Source of the DNA: Sympetrum striolatum
Lineage: Eukaryota > Arthropoda > Insecta > Odonata > Libellulidae
Direction of reading: 5' to 3'
Length of the DNA: 64,000 nucleotides
Assembly: GCA_947579665.1 (NCBI GenBank)
Contig: OX388345.1
Location: 35,369,849 to 35,433,848 of the forward strand
Positions 46,116 to 57,183 of this stretch are shown in pieces (the stretch's first letter is position 1; every line of letters begins with the position of its first letter). The notes beneath the pieces were generated by a model, which saw only the letters and a program-made list of their open reading frames with translations, made no database searches and was not told the origin of the DNA. Both the position numbers and the translations under genes were made by a program.

Positions 46116-47025
46116 TACCCTGTTATTTTAATTCAAATACAAGATCCCAGAGGAGACAGAATATCTTACATACACACGCTACAAATCACACACGAATGCT
46201 AATCTTTCGTCATTTAATAGGCCTAAAATTCACATATTAATGCATGTAAACCAAAATTTAACTTTTAACAATTAAGGATAACATTATATAACAGTATAAA
46301 GTACTAAAGGCGGAAAATGCAAGACTTATGACTAATAAAGCAAAAAACAACGCAATAAGAGGGAGTAACGCGTAGTCCCCCACTACAGAGTCAAAACGAA
46401 AGAAAGAATAAATCGAATTGGAGGAGGACGAAATACGAATGAGAAAGAAATAAGAGGAAATAGAATAAGGCTGAAAGGGGTAGAAAGGGAAAAGACGAAT
46501 GTTGTTGGACGGACGAACGGATCTGTGGTTCCATATTTGGGAAGTTTTCAGGGCCGAAGACGAGGCAACCTGCTCGTCGTGGAGACGATGGAGAGGATAA
46601 ACTGAAACACATCGAGAAAGAGAGACGGAATTCTGGGAAGAGAACAAAGGATCGAAAAGAAAGCGGCAGATGAGAAACGGACGCGTAAGAAGAGTGGGAG
46701 GGAATTAAAGGCGACCTTGGAAGAGAGTAGGCTAAATTTCCGAATTGGAAGGTCGATGTTACGAAACTCCATTTATACGATAAAGTGGCCATCGTTAATA
46801 TCGTACTCGAATTGAGCATGAAAATCATGAAGGGCATGGAAGGATGGATAATGCGTAAAAACGAGTGTTTCGATAATCCTTAAGAACGGGGCAATAAAAA
46901 TAACGAGAGATGAAGGCGGAGAGGAAAGAAATACTAGATAGACCAAAAGTAATATAACTACGAAATCCTTGAAGAGACATACATTAATAATTACAAGAAT
47001 ATTTATTCTTAGATACGTCCTTAGG
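46116..47025. other. Purine-rich block, no gene recognised
   Basis: From about 46390 to 46730 the plus strand is strongly A+G rich. The minus-strand frames of 129 and 148 codons here are therefore made of Ser, Phe, Leu and Pro and overlap in different phases. This is strand asymmetry, not coding. Confidence 0.5.
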
Positions 47026-47276
47026 ATTTGATTGCATATGCCGAGAAAATAACAGTTTTAGAAGAGTCTTGCAAAACGGAGAACACAGATAAAAATAAAA
47101 TCAAAAAACATGACTTCATGACACACGTCATCACAATCACATTTTTTATACAATCTTAAAATTTGGTGATACATGCCGCGTAAACAATTATTATAGAAGA
47201 GTCATGTAAACGAAGTGATCACAGTGAAAAGTAAAAATTATAAAACATAAGACCTCTTGATCACAATCACATTTAT
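47026..47276. repeat. Diverged tandem duplication, period about 135 bp
   Basis: Copy 1 starts ATTTGATTGCATATGCCG (47026) and copy 2 ATTTGGTGATACATGCCG (47161). Both continue with TAGAAGAGTC, a GTAAA/GCAAA segment, AAAACAT and end TCATCACAATCACATTT or TGATCACAATCACATTT. The match is interrupted by small indels; the event is old. Confidence 0.7.
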
Positions 47277-47431
47277 AGAGAGCAAGACTGCTCAAAAGAC
47301 AACGTGCCCGAATGTGGCTCGCTGAAAGTTTACTCCACCTGGCTAATCTAGTATTCTAGTTATTTCCTTAACAGAAATTGTTTATGCTTAACTTTTAAAA
47401 TAAGTATAGCTAATAGAAAACCTTACACAAC

Positions 47432-49507
47432 CATTCCATTTTGTTCGTTGATTGTGATGAAGTAAATACTCCTCCACTTCCCCAACGCTAGTCCTGAAAG
47501 ATTTGCCCAAAGCAGGAATGCGCCTTGTGTCCTGGGATCTGAATAAATATAACTTTGTCGCTGATAAATTTCACAGAAACAGAACATGGTAAACCCGAAT
47601 TTGAACAAAAACTATTTCGCTCATAAAAAGACTAAATTTACTATCTGCATGTTGGCAATTAGCTCACAATAAAGTATTTGATTTAAGTCGAAATAGGTGT
47701 ATATATTTCGGGAAATGATAATTTAATTTCCTTGGTAATAATAGGAATATCAATAGGTTCTTCCAATTCATATAGCTTCCCGTTGTTAATCACAAAAATA
47801 ATTCACAAATCAAGTAAGTAAAATATGAAGAAATAAAAATCAGATAAGAAGAAACCAAAAGACGCAAAGAATATGACATTTAAAGTTTAAATGGGATAAA
47901 AAAAGTACATACGTGAGGATATGGGCAGGCTGAACCGCCAAAATAAAATATGCAGAAGGAAGAAAATTTCATGACACGAGTAAATGAGATTCTACCGAGA
48001 AGAAAAAGAACGTGAAAGTTGGAGGGGACGGCAGAAGGAAGGGAAGAATAAAACGTGATCAGATTTGCAAAGCTAAGCTCGATGGACCCCAGCTTCCCTT
48101 CCCGAAAAAATAACACCAACGCGGAGTCTATTTGATTAGACCCGTCTTTAAAGGCTTATAAGGTCGATAAAAAAAGAACTTCCTTATCTTTGTGTTGTCT
48201 CAACCCTTCCTTCGGGAATATTTAGCGCCTATAACGACAGAAGATTGCCAATTAAAAAAAAAGGTAAACCAACCTGGCCTTCAGGTCTCTCGAAAACCTA
48301 TCAGGTCCTGTAATCGGAATTCCGGAACACAATCAGTAGTTTAGACAGCTTCAAGAACATTCCGACAATTTATTTTGTGGGCGTGACTTCAGCTAACAAC
48401 GAACATTTTGTCACTGTTTTTCGTGTTTATAGCTGTCTCCGATATTCCCAGGATCGAAGCAGGAAATGGGAATTCCTCGAAATCTCGCTCTCGACTGTAA
48501 TGTTGTTTGTGAAGGTCGATGCTTTTTCCTTCAGCGGGACGATCGACTCCAAATTGAGTTCTCGAACATTCTACGATTTAGCATACGAGGAAAACTAATG
48601 GAAGTGTAAAAAGCTAGCTTCCATTCCGGTGGAAATGACGACCGTAAAAATAACATTTAACTTTCCTTTCGCTTGGCTACCATGAACACCAACTAAACAA
48701 AGGCATAATTATGACCCGCTACTAGGGATATAGCCCCTCCTCTGCTACCGCAAACAACATCTAAGCAGAGAGAGAGAGAGAATCATTACATGCTACTTTC
48801 AGATCTATGTAAAAGGGTTATACCAAAACAGAGGAGGCCTCATGCGTGTTCTGTTAATTGCAATAACTGCAAATCAAATTGTAGATCAGTCACTTCACCA
48901 TATCATACAAAATATGCAATGCTTCTTTTATTTATTGGCGTAGTAAAAACTATTTCCGTACTCAAATCAGCTGGCATTTGTCCAACTTAAAAATCAACAG
49001 GAATGCGCTAAGCAGTTATTTTGCTAGCTCTATGATTCAGACTTTCTTCCCAAAACAATTCCTTGACTCTGATGATGAAACCATTGACTTAATTAAATCA
49101 CCACTGCTGAATTCACAGATCAGACGCAAATCGTGCACTTCTTAGTAAATTACTTAGAAATTTATTTTTATAAAAATAATAAATCATTTATATTACTCAT
49201 ATTGTTTGCAATTTTGCCTAAATAAAGAATCCCTACAATCGTCTCCTGTTAATACTGAATGATGCAATGAAAAGAAGGGATATCAAAGACGATTCACACC
49301 AATAAACTATCTGTAGAAGTATCTGTACTCCTTTTTCGTTTGTTGCTAACTACACGAAATTGTAGTGAATGTGCTATTGCGAAAGTTTTATTTGGTAAGT
49401 GTTTACTAAATGGGTTCCAACATTTGTGAAAAAACGATAAAAATATGCAACTATGATCCAATTTAATGAATTCATTCGAGTCCGTGAGAGAAGACCAAAC
49501 GGTTGAT
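47432..49507. repeat. Segmental tandem duplication, copy A (with 1.37 kb extra)
   Basis: 47432-47936 aligns in order with 50037-50364: CATTTTGTTCG..GATTGTGATG, GTGTCC, AACCCGAATTTGAACAAAAAC, CACAAATCAAGTAA, GAAACCAAAAG, GAATATGACATTTAAAG, AAGTACATACGTGAG. The match resumes at 49313-49507 against 50365-50573: TTTTTCGTTTGTTG, TGCGAAAG, ATGATCCAATTTAATGAATTC, CGAGTCCGTGAGAGA, CCAAACGGTTGAT. Between, copy A carries about 1.37 kb (47937-49312) that copy B lacks. That stretch has only short unrecognised frames (73 codons at 48377-48598) and a GA run at 48766-48781, and no terminal inverted repeat that I can see. Confidence 0.75.
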
Positions 49508-49949
49508 TAAATCCTATTTCCAATCCAATTCAAAATTTTATTTTGTAATTAAACAAGAACAAGTTCCACCAAGAATGTAACGCTTCATTTAGTTAATTAT
49601 ATTAAAAGAAGTAAAATAGAATTGCTGTCGAAGTGTACGAAACGGTCTTTCATTCCTTAAAAGAAGGCTATTAAATTTCCATCTACATCTAATGATGTGC
49701 TCTAAAAATCTGCTTTCAAGCGTATGGCAGTGGGTGACATTATATTGACATTGACATGGGTGGCATTATAGACAACATGAAAACTTTCTTATACTAGATG
49801 AAAAATTTCATAAATTACATGAAGATTGTATTCAATAAGTATACCTATAAGTAATGGAATCAAATGTAGATGAAAAACGTTAAGACACTAGTCTATATAG
49901 ACGATCTTATCTATATCGTAAATGTGACAGAAAAAACACCTCTACTCAC
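49508..49949. other. Non-coding spacer between the duplication copies
   Basis: AT-rich sequence with no frame of note; its right end may still belong to the left part of copy B. Confidence 0.5.
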
Positions 49950-49958
49950 GTCAATACA

Positions 49959-50030
49959 GCGTGGCCGAGCGGTCTAAGGCGCTGGTTTTAGGCACCAATC
50001 CGAAAGGGCGTGGGTTCAAATCCCACCACA
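49959..50030 (+). pseudogene. tRNA-Leu(TAG) retropseudogene with 9-bp TSD
   Basis: The insert reads as tRNA-Leu from acceptor position 5 onward: A box TGGCCGAGCGG, D stem GCC/GGC, anticodon stem CTGGT/ACCAA with loop TTTAGGC (anticodon TAG), long variable arm, B box GGTTCAAATCC in a perfect GTGGG/CCCAC T stem. GTCAATACA occurs directly before (49950-49958) and after (50031-50039). The apparent 5' acceptor bases therefore come from the target site, and the acceptor cannot pair (mismatches at 1-72, 4-69, 6-67; also 27-43). A 5'-truncated tRNA flanked by a perfect 9-bp duplication points to LINE-style retrotransposition. No T-run terminator follows at once. A charged functional tRNA is unlikely. 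Confidence 0.85.
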
Positions 50031-50036
50031 GTCAAT

Positions 50037-50573
50037 ACATTTGTGCGGAGATTGTGATGTAATATAACGTTGTGTCCAGGTAACTGGATAAACAATAATT
50101 TCCGAAGATAAGATTCGGAGAAATAAAACATGATGAACCCAAATATCAACAAAAACTTATAATATAGGAAAATAATTTAAATTTCTTGGTAATGTTTGGA
50201 ACATCAATAGATTTCTCCAGCTTACTTATCTTGTCTTCCGTGGGCAATCACAAAATTAATCCACAAATCAAGTAAAGTCAAAGTAAAAGAAACCAAAAGT
50301 CGAAAAGAATATGACATTTAAAGATTAAAAAAGTACAGACGTGAGTATATTGCCAGGATGAACCTGTTAAGAAGTATCCATATCCTATCCGCAGAATTCT
50401 TTCTTTTTCGTTTGTTGTTAACTTCACGAAAGTGTGCATAAACCATGCGAAAGTTTGGTTCGGTGTTTACTGGAGAGATTCAAAAATTTGTGTTAAAAAC
50501 GGTATAAAATACACGACCATGATCCAATGTAATGAATTCTTTCGAGTCCGTGAGAGAAAACCAAACGGTTGAT
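50037..50573. repeat. Segmental tandem duplication, copy B
   Basis: The compact partner of copy A, colinear over about 530 bp with many substitutions and small indels (copy A has about 55 extra bases after GATTGTGATG and the 1.37-kb block after AACC at 47936). The tRNA-Leu retropseudogene sits just outside its left end, and copy A has no tRNA at the matching place, so that insertion came after the duplication. Confidence 0.75.
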
Positions 50574-53500
50574 ACAAGCAAAACCCAAACTTCCAGAGAG
50601 AAAAAGGATGGGAACTTAAAAGAAACAGCGATCAGAGGCGGAACAAAGGGACGCGTCTGAATGACAGAGGAGATGTAACAGGACAGGTTCGGAAGAGAAT
50701 TAAGGCAAAAAAAGAAGACCCACGCCTTTTAAGGACTTCTTCCTGAGGGAAGCATCTGATTTGGGAGCAGGTGGAGGAGGATGCGGAGGAAGCGCTGCTG
50801 AGGAACGCGGAAGGACAAGAAGTAGACGAAGACGAACCGAAAAGCTTCTGCGGGTCAAAAAAACCATCTCTCCGATTCCCTCTCTTCAGACCGTAATCAT
50901 CGGAGAAGCTGGATTTCTATATGGGGAAATTGATTCTCTCGCCGGAGAGATAAAACGAAGGAAAGGTCGACTTTCACCGCCGGAGCACGATAAAGACGGG
51001 CCCGAAATATAAATCGCGGGAGATCTCGGAAGAATCACGTTCCGATGCGATTGGAGAAACAAGACGAGAATATGAGGCGTGGCAAATTTTGGCTACCGGG
51101 AAATCTCTATAGAAGTAAGCAATTATGACGAGGTTCGGAAGTTTCCTTGAACTTCTTCAAACCAAAATAAAGGAAATCCCAACTAGCTGCTTCATCATTC
51201 GAGTAGATCTTTTTAAAATATCTCAAAGACTGAGGAAAATACCAATCTCTACGGAATTCCTATAAGAAAATATCTGAGAGGGCTAATATGTAGTCAGGAT
51301 AAGAATTTCTTTTCAATGAAGATATACATAAAAGCTTCTGTTAATTATAAGTATGTTGATTGCTTTAGCGGATATTGATTAATCTGAAAATGAACGAAAA
51401 TGCTCGTCTATAAACAGATTCCAAAATTTATCAAAGAAATATACGACCGAAAATTACATACGGAAAATCTAGCTTGACAACTTATTATTTGCTTTTGTTC
51501 ACATATTCGCTCCCAAAATCTGTTTAGAACACTTCATTATATTTCTAGGAAGAATAATTACGTTTATAAGCATAAGATACTAGTATTTAAAAGAAGAAAT
51601 ATTTGATAAACATACGGAAAGATAACATAGACACAGGTGAAGGTAAGATTGTTGAAAATACATAAGAATTTTTCATATTTCATAGTTTCAAGAACCATTT
51701 TTAAGAGAAGATGGATATAGCTATCGAGAGAAAGCGATTTGAAGAAATATCAACATCTATTGAAACTGTTTTCGAAATATTTATTCCAAAGAGATACTTG
51801 TTCATCTCTAAAGACACTGCATACTCTTTCGATTAATTCTAAGTGTCATTGCAGCAATTCCTTCCATTTAGCCAACTTACACAGAATTACCATGAGATTC
51901 ACTATAATTTTGGGTTCATAGCACAATAATATCACACAATAGACTTCATCGAAGATAACTAAAAATACTCGTAGTCACCAAGATGATCTCCATAGAAACA
52001 GAAAGGGCGTGAGAAAATATTAAGGCAAAATCATGTCAGGAAATTCGGCCCTCGACATTTCGCTCCACGGCTCCCGTGCCAGCCGAAGCGAAAACATTTA
52101 ATAGGCTACGCGACGCTGAGCGTAAGTAATCCCATTATGGCGCTTTTTAAAGAACTTTTAACTTTATACACTCCGTACCTGCCGATCGGGACGATAGCGA
52201 AAGCTAACGGAACCATCAAATAATTCCATCGACTAGCAGAGTAAGAATGACGCGTAAACTCAGAGAGCTTATTGGAGAACGCATCAGTTACGACCAGCTC
52301 ATTAGCGAGAGTTAATTGGATAAAAAATTCGGGCGAGAGGACACCACGAAACGCTTTGTGTAACTACTTAACTCTGGGGGCGACAATGAGACTCGAGTTC
52401 CCCAGGTTGGCTACAGTGTCTGCCGGGGATGCACCGGCGTAAGGGTTGAAGGGCTTTAAAAAAGGGGGTGTGAAGGGGGAGGGAGGGTCGATGGCACCGA
52501 GAGGGTGGAGGCGATGACGTAGCTCGGGGCTTCCACTGTTCTCCACTTGTGAATGCGTATCTGTACCCCCACCACTTCAACCCCTAAAAACCTTTTTTCG
52601 CCCTTCCCCGTTACACCCCCATTCCCGTTGCCTCCCCCGTTTCCAACCAGACTGACTCGCCCACACCCGCTTCCGTAAGGGAAGGACGGGAGACCCAAAC
52701 CACTGCCGCAGCAACCCCAAGGCATTCCCTGATCCAGCCTCTCACACCCACAAGCAGCGGTGAGTCATGCAACCCCTCCTGCAGGATCGTTGTGTACGCA
52801 TCTTCCCCACTCGAGAGATCCATCGAAATGGAGAGAGCGGGAGAGAGAGGGGGTCGGAGAGAGGGAAAGCAATGGTTGGTGAATCTTGTTCCTAAGGGGC
52901 AGAGTCTGAGACATTTCGTGGATTTATTATATTCGCAATTACCATACTAAGATCGAGTATGTCTATGATATCATCTTCCACCATGAGCCGAGTAGTTCGA
53001 GTACATGAGAGCGAATGTTTCTTTTCCTTCATTGCAGAATGCCTTAATGAGACTAGAGTATTTTTCCTCGTATTCGAGATTTCATCAAACGTGAAGATAA
53101 AGTAGAACACACATATTTTAGTAATAACATTATCTTTATTACTACTTTCATTGTAAATAATAATTAAGAGTATATATAATTCAATGTAATTAGAAGTATG
53201 AAATGAAGAAATGCATTTATTTTTCTTCTCTACTGTAAAGATTTTCAACCATCTATCCTCCCCAACAACTATACATGGTAAGACGGACTCCACGATAAAC
53301 TAAAGAATTATTCTGTCAATTTCTGTCTGAATTAGAATAATAAAAAACTAATAGATTACTATTTAGTGCAGAATTCGCTGAAAACTACCATAATTGTAAA
53401 TATCCAATAAAATGAATTACTAGTAAAGTAGGTTATTCTCCATTCCACAAGGCTGGACTAACAAGGTTTCCTGGTACATTTTCCCTTCGAAATCATTCAT

Positions 53501-54458
53501 TTAATGTTTTCTTAGAATATTTACTCTATCTAAAGTATCTTTAATATTAATTGCTATTTAGGTTGTCTTCTTTCGCATCCATTCCCAAATAGGGAATATT
53601 TCATTAACTTCATAGACCGTGTAATGTATGCTATAATGTAGTTTGCAAATTCACGATACATTTAGCACGTAAATTCAATCAACTCCAGTATCGTCCATAG
53701 AAATTCAAAGAATTTTGGTGGTGCAATAAAAGTAAATGAAAAATATTATTACGACTCAAACGTAATTAAGCCTCAATATATTCAATAGAAACGGAAAAAA
53801 TATTTAAGGAACTATAAAGCAAAATTTGATTCAACCTCAGTTAAAAATAATGCTTTTCTTTGAATGTACGACACACGTGCTATTTAAAATTAATTTTTCC
53901 AAAACTTACTCTGCTACTCAAGTTAACTAGGCTCTAATTGCCAGAGAGATGCTCGAAATGAAATTATACAGACAAAAAATACACTAAGGGATGTGTACGA
54001 ATATACTGGATATCATAAAGGCTAATAATGACAACGTAGATTACTCAGTATCATAGCCTGAGTAATAAAGAACAAAAAATGAAGAGGAGATAATGATCTG
54101 CTGAATATTCCTTAATTTAAACTGCATTTAAAATCCAATTCTAGAGCACTTTGTATTCTAAAAGAGGTAATTATTCTGATATTGACATTACATAAGGATA
54201 TGAATGTCCTTGCTACCGCTTAGTGATTAATTGCATATTTTTCATTTGTCTTTTGGATTAAGATTAAGATCTCTACATGCATTCATAATTTTCTTATACC
54301 TCAGTCTAGTTCATAGCTACGATAATATGACATCTACCGGATCATAAATAATGCTCAATTACTCACTCCTTTCCGTGAATAATTAAATCAACAAAAGTTC
54401 TTCGTAGTTTTCGGAGTATGATCGTACGTAATAGTAGTTAAAGAACTGTCCAAGCTCA
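50574..54458. other. Non-coding stretch, no gene recognised
   Basis: A purine-rich, more balanced block at 50580-51120 contains an 83-codon Gly/Arg/Glu-rich plus frame. 52380-52880 is GC-rich with a C-rich plus strand, giving Gly-rich minus frames (89 codons, 52725-52456) that overlap in several phases. 52892-53293 on the minus strand is open for 133 codons but AT-rich and motif-free. No splice-bounded coding seen. Confidence 0.45.
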
Positions 54459-54459
54459 A

Positions 54460-54950
54460 TACAATATTTTACGAACTATAAGACGCACTTCTTTCTTCAA
54501 AAATATTCCTACAAAATTCAGGTGCGTCTTATAATCGAAATTAATACGTATGTTTCCAGTGTTTCAAAATTCCCTACGGTCTTAAAAATGCTCCCGCCCC
54601 GCCATTCAACATCGAAAGAAAACCAGTGTGGAACTAAGCCAAATAGCAAATATGGACGAAACTCCTCTGACATTTAATGTGCTGAGTAACAGAACTGCTG
54701 CCATGAAAGGTGATGAAACTGTAACTATAAAAACAAGTGGACGTGAAAAAATGCACCACACTGTTGTCCTTTCATGCTGTGCGGTACTCAACTCAATCCA
54801 AATATCATTTTCCAGCTCAAAACAATGCCAAAACCTTTTTTTAATCTGGCTTTGCAATCTAATAATAAAAAAGTTCTTTTTCTAAAAAATTGCTTAAAAA
54901 TGAAGGTACGTCCCATAGTCCGCAGAGTCTTATACTCCGTAAAATACAAT
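54460..54950 (+). mobile_element. Internally deleted pogo/Tigger-like transposon
   Basis: The ends are inverted: TATTTTACGAACTATAAGAC on the left (54465-54484) against the complement of GTCTTATACTCCGTAAAATA on the right (54927-54946). A second GGTGCGTCTTATAATC copy inside the left end (54521-54536) and GGTACGTCCCATAGTC inside the right end (54905-54920) are subterminal repeats typical of these elements. Between them survives a short transposase fragment. Length is about 490 bp against 2-3 kb for complete relatives. Exact TA target duplication cannot be fixed. Confidence 0.75.
54628..54841 (+). pseudogene. Fragment of pogo/Tigger-type DDE transposase, frameshifted
   Basis: The frame from 54628 reads ELSQIANMDETPLTFN, then SNRTAAMKGDETVTIKTSG and TVVLSCCA. 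The family pattern N-DET-PL-F----SNRT...G--TV-IKT-G-EK---TVVLSC is that of the DDE domain of pogo/Tigger transposases, in which the D of DET is the first catalytic aspartate. At about 54780 the frame shifts by one and continues CGTQLNPNIIFQLKTMPK, matching the usual DGT-L-P-IIF--KTMPK part. The N-terminal DNA-binding helix-turn-helix and the later catalytic residues are deleted, so it is inactive. Confidence 0.85.
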
Positions 54951-54951
54951 A

Positions 54952-57163
54952 ATTCACGTGCATAGAGTAATTTTGGAGACCTAACATACACATACCGCCT
55001 TGCAAATCGTTAAATTACGATTAACTATAAGTGCCGTAAGTCACTAAGGAAGTAAGCGAAGTTGAGATGGAGGAAAGTAGGGGGGACGAAAAGGGGAAAA
55101 AATCGAGAGAGGTAAAAGCGTATCCTTCCCCCACGTCCCCCCCTTTACTGCTCGTGTATCTTTCACGGTCTGAGTACCTTGAAAAAATCATAGGGATGAA
55201 AATTTTATCCACGCCTTCCCCTCTTCCCGCAAATTCTCGGAAGGGCATTAGTTGATCCGAAGCGCCGGGGGAAATCTATTTAACTTCTTTTTTGTCGACT
55301 TTTCCGAAGGCAAATACGGAAGGAAAGTGGGCGTGAGGTAATCCGGCGATTAAGTGCGCTACAAGAATATCCCATTTGCTCCGGCAACTTTTGTATTACT
55401 GGGAGAAAGGCGCCTTGGAAGCGAGATGCGTCTCTAAAATGGACATGAGAGTGCAAATATGGACACTCGAAGCGCCTAAATTTAACTTCAACGCGCACTG
55501 TCTCTTCAACCATTTCAGGAATTAAGACGGATATTATTTCCGGCTGGAGTAAACTCAGTTATCGTCAACAACAAAGTAGTTCCAGGTTACTCAGTAAGTT
55601 CATTCAAGCTATATATTAACATCTTTATCCATTGAGACTATTCAGGCTCCCAACCTATGATTATTGAATGCTAAATCCAAAGAGTAGTAAAATAAAAATT
55701 CGTTGAGAATTTAGATCAGGATGAAAACGATTTCCTTTGCTGCTAAACTTGAACCCAGTGGCATTAGACCACTGACTAATTTAGGGAATGATAGAGCATG
55801 CCACATTCTCAAGGTTTCTTGACAAAAACATAATAATAATTATTTAAAAAATAATTAGTGAATCGCTTCCGGAATTCTTTGAAACAACGCGAAAATTATT
55901 CCTATCATACCCCAGAAATAACATTTACTTATCACGGCATACATCTACCATAAACATTAAGAAAAGGAAATATTTAAGTAGATAGATGAAATTGACTGAA
56001 TAAGAACTTAATACGGGATAATTATGCCAGATTTATATTGATAATTGCATAATATGAACGCAGAAATCACACGCTATTAGAGCAATTCATGACTGCTCAA
56101 GATGTTGGTAAAAATTAATAATAAAGAGGTTTAATAAAAATATTTATCGCTAAAACAGGAACGATGTTAATCTATTAAACATCTGTATCAACGAGTAACA
56201 AGTATGCTCTTCGAATACACTCTGTTGCTTCATCCACCAATTACATCAGTGATCTTCGGAAGTCTCAACAATCCGCACAAAACAAAATTTAGGATGATGG
56301 CTGAGAGGACAACTTCAGATACCCTCTTTTTAGGGCAATGGAATGCCATTAGAAAAGCGGCTGCTAACAAAAATGTCAACTCATTTTGTTCCCCTCCTAT
56401 TCTCCGAGCAAAAACGGCGGGACTCCCCTTTCCTTGGACGGGGCAAAAACTAATTTACTTCAGATGTAGGTTCAAGTGGCCGCCCTAGGAAAACGGACCT
56501 CTCGACTTCCCTTAGAACGAAGGGTTAAGAGTACTCAGCAAAGGAGAGCGTAACTCATAGCAAAAGGCACTAATTGGTTTTAGATTTCAGCAGGGAAGGA
56601 GTCGCACAATGAGAAGCCAGAGTACACAAATGGGGAGCGAGGAGTTGAGAATAATCGCGGGAAACTCTCATAACAATGAAAACGTGAAACAGTCAAGATT
56701 CGGACCAAGAATCTACGACTCTGAAGAAAGCATTACTTATGTCCTTTGGTAAGGTCGAAGTGTAAGGATTCATATCGGTGCAGTATGATCACAATACGTA
56801 ATTCTTAAGCAGTCCTACACCTCAGTCTTGTATAAATGATGATGGGCAGGAAAAGCATGAGCTGGGAAATATATTGTCAGCAATCTGAGAGTGTTATCCA
56901 AAGACAGAGAAATGGTTTTTGTTGTGGGTTAACAGAAGATGCTATCCATTACTTCTAATCAATAATTTGGGTGGAATTTCTCAACGAAAAGCTTACTGAG
57001 ACAGGACATGTAGTGATAGTTGTAAATAAAGGCGAAAAGAACTACCGTCCGGGATATAAACTTCGGTACATTTTCTAAATGAATATATATATTTTTACAC
57101 ACTTATAATATCACCGTAATATAACTTTATAATAATAAAGCGTCTTTTTTGGGCGAGAATTTG
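54952..57163. other. Non-coding stretch, no gene recognised
   Basis: More balanced segments at 55050-55560 and 56270-56780 contain short frames on both strands (up to 94 codons at 56204-56488) without motif; otherwise AT-rich. Confidence 0.5.
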
Positions 57164-57183
57164 ATTTCGATCAGCATCCTCAG
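57164..57183 (-). ncRNA. Degenerate hammerhead-like core
   Basis: On the minus strand CTGAGGA (57183-57177) is followed by TGCTGATC and GAAAT (57168-57164), then CAAATTCTCGCCC, AAAAAAG and CTTTATTATTATAAAG. The two boxes differ by one base each from the hammerhead consensus and stem II is nearly lost. Order and tail resemble the core at 9714-9739. Weak on its own. Confidence 0.25.

Noticed and set aside
46258..46837. 129- and 148-codon minus-strand frames
   Set aside because: They overlap in different phases and consist of Ser, Phe, Leu and Pro because the plus strand is purine-rich.
49071..49086. CTGATGATGAAACC as a hammerhead core
   Set aside because: The two boxes touch, leaving no room for stem II.
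49950..50035. Functional tRNA-Leu gene
   Set aside because: Three acceptor mismatches and one anticodon-stem mismatch; the 5' acceptor bases belong to a target-site duplication.
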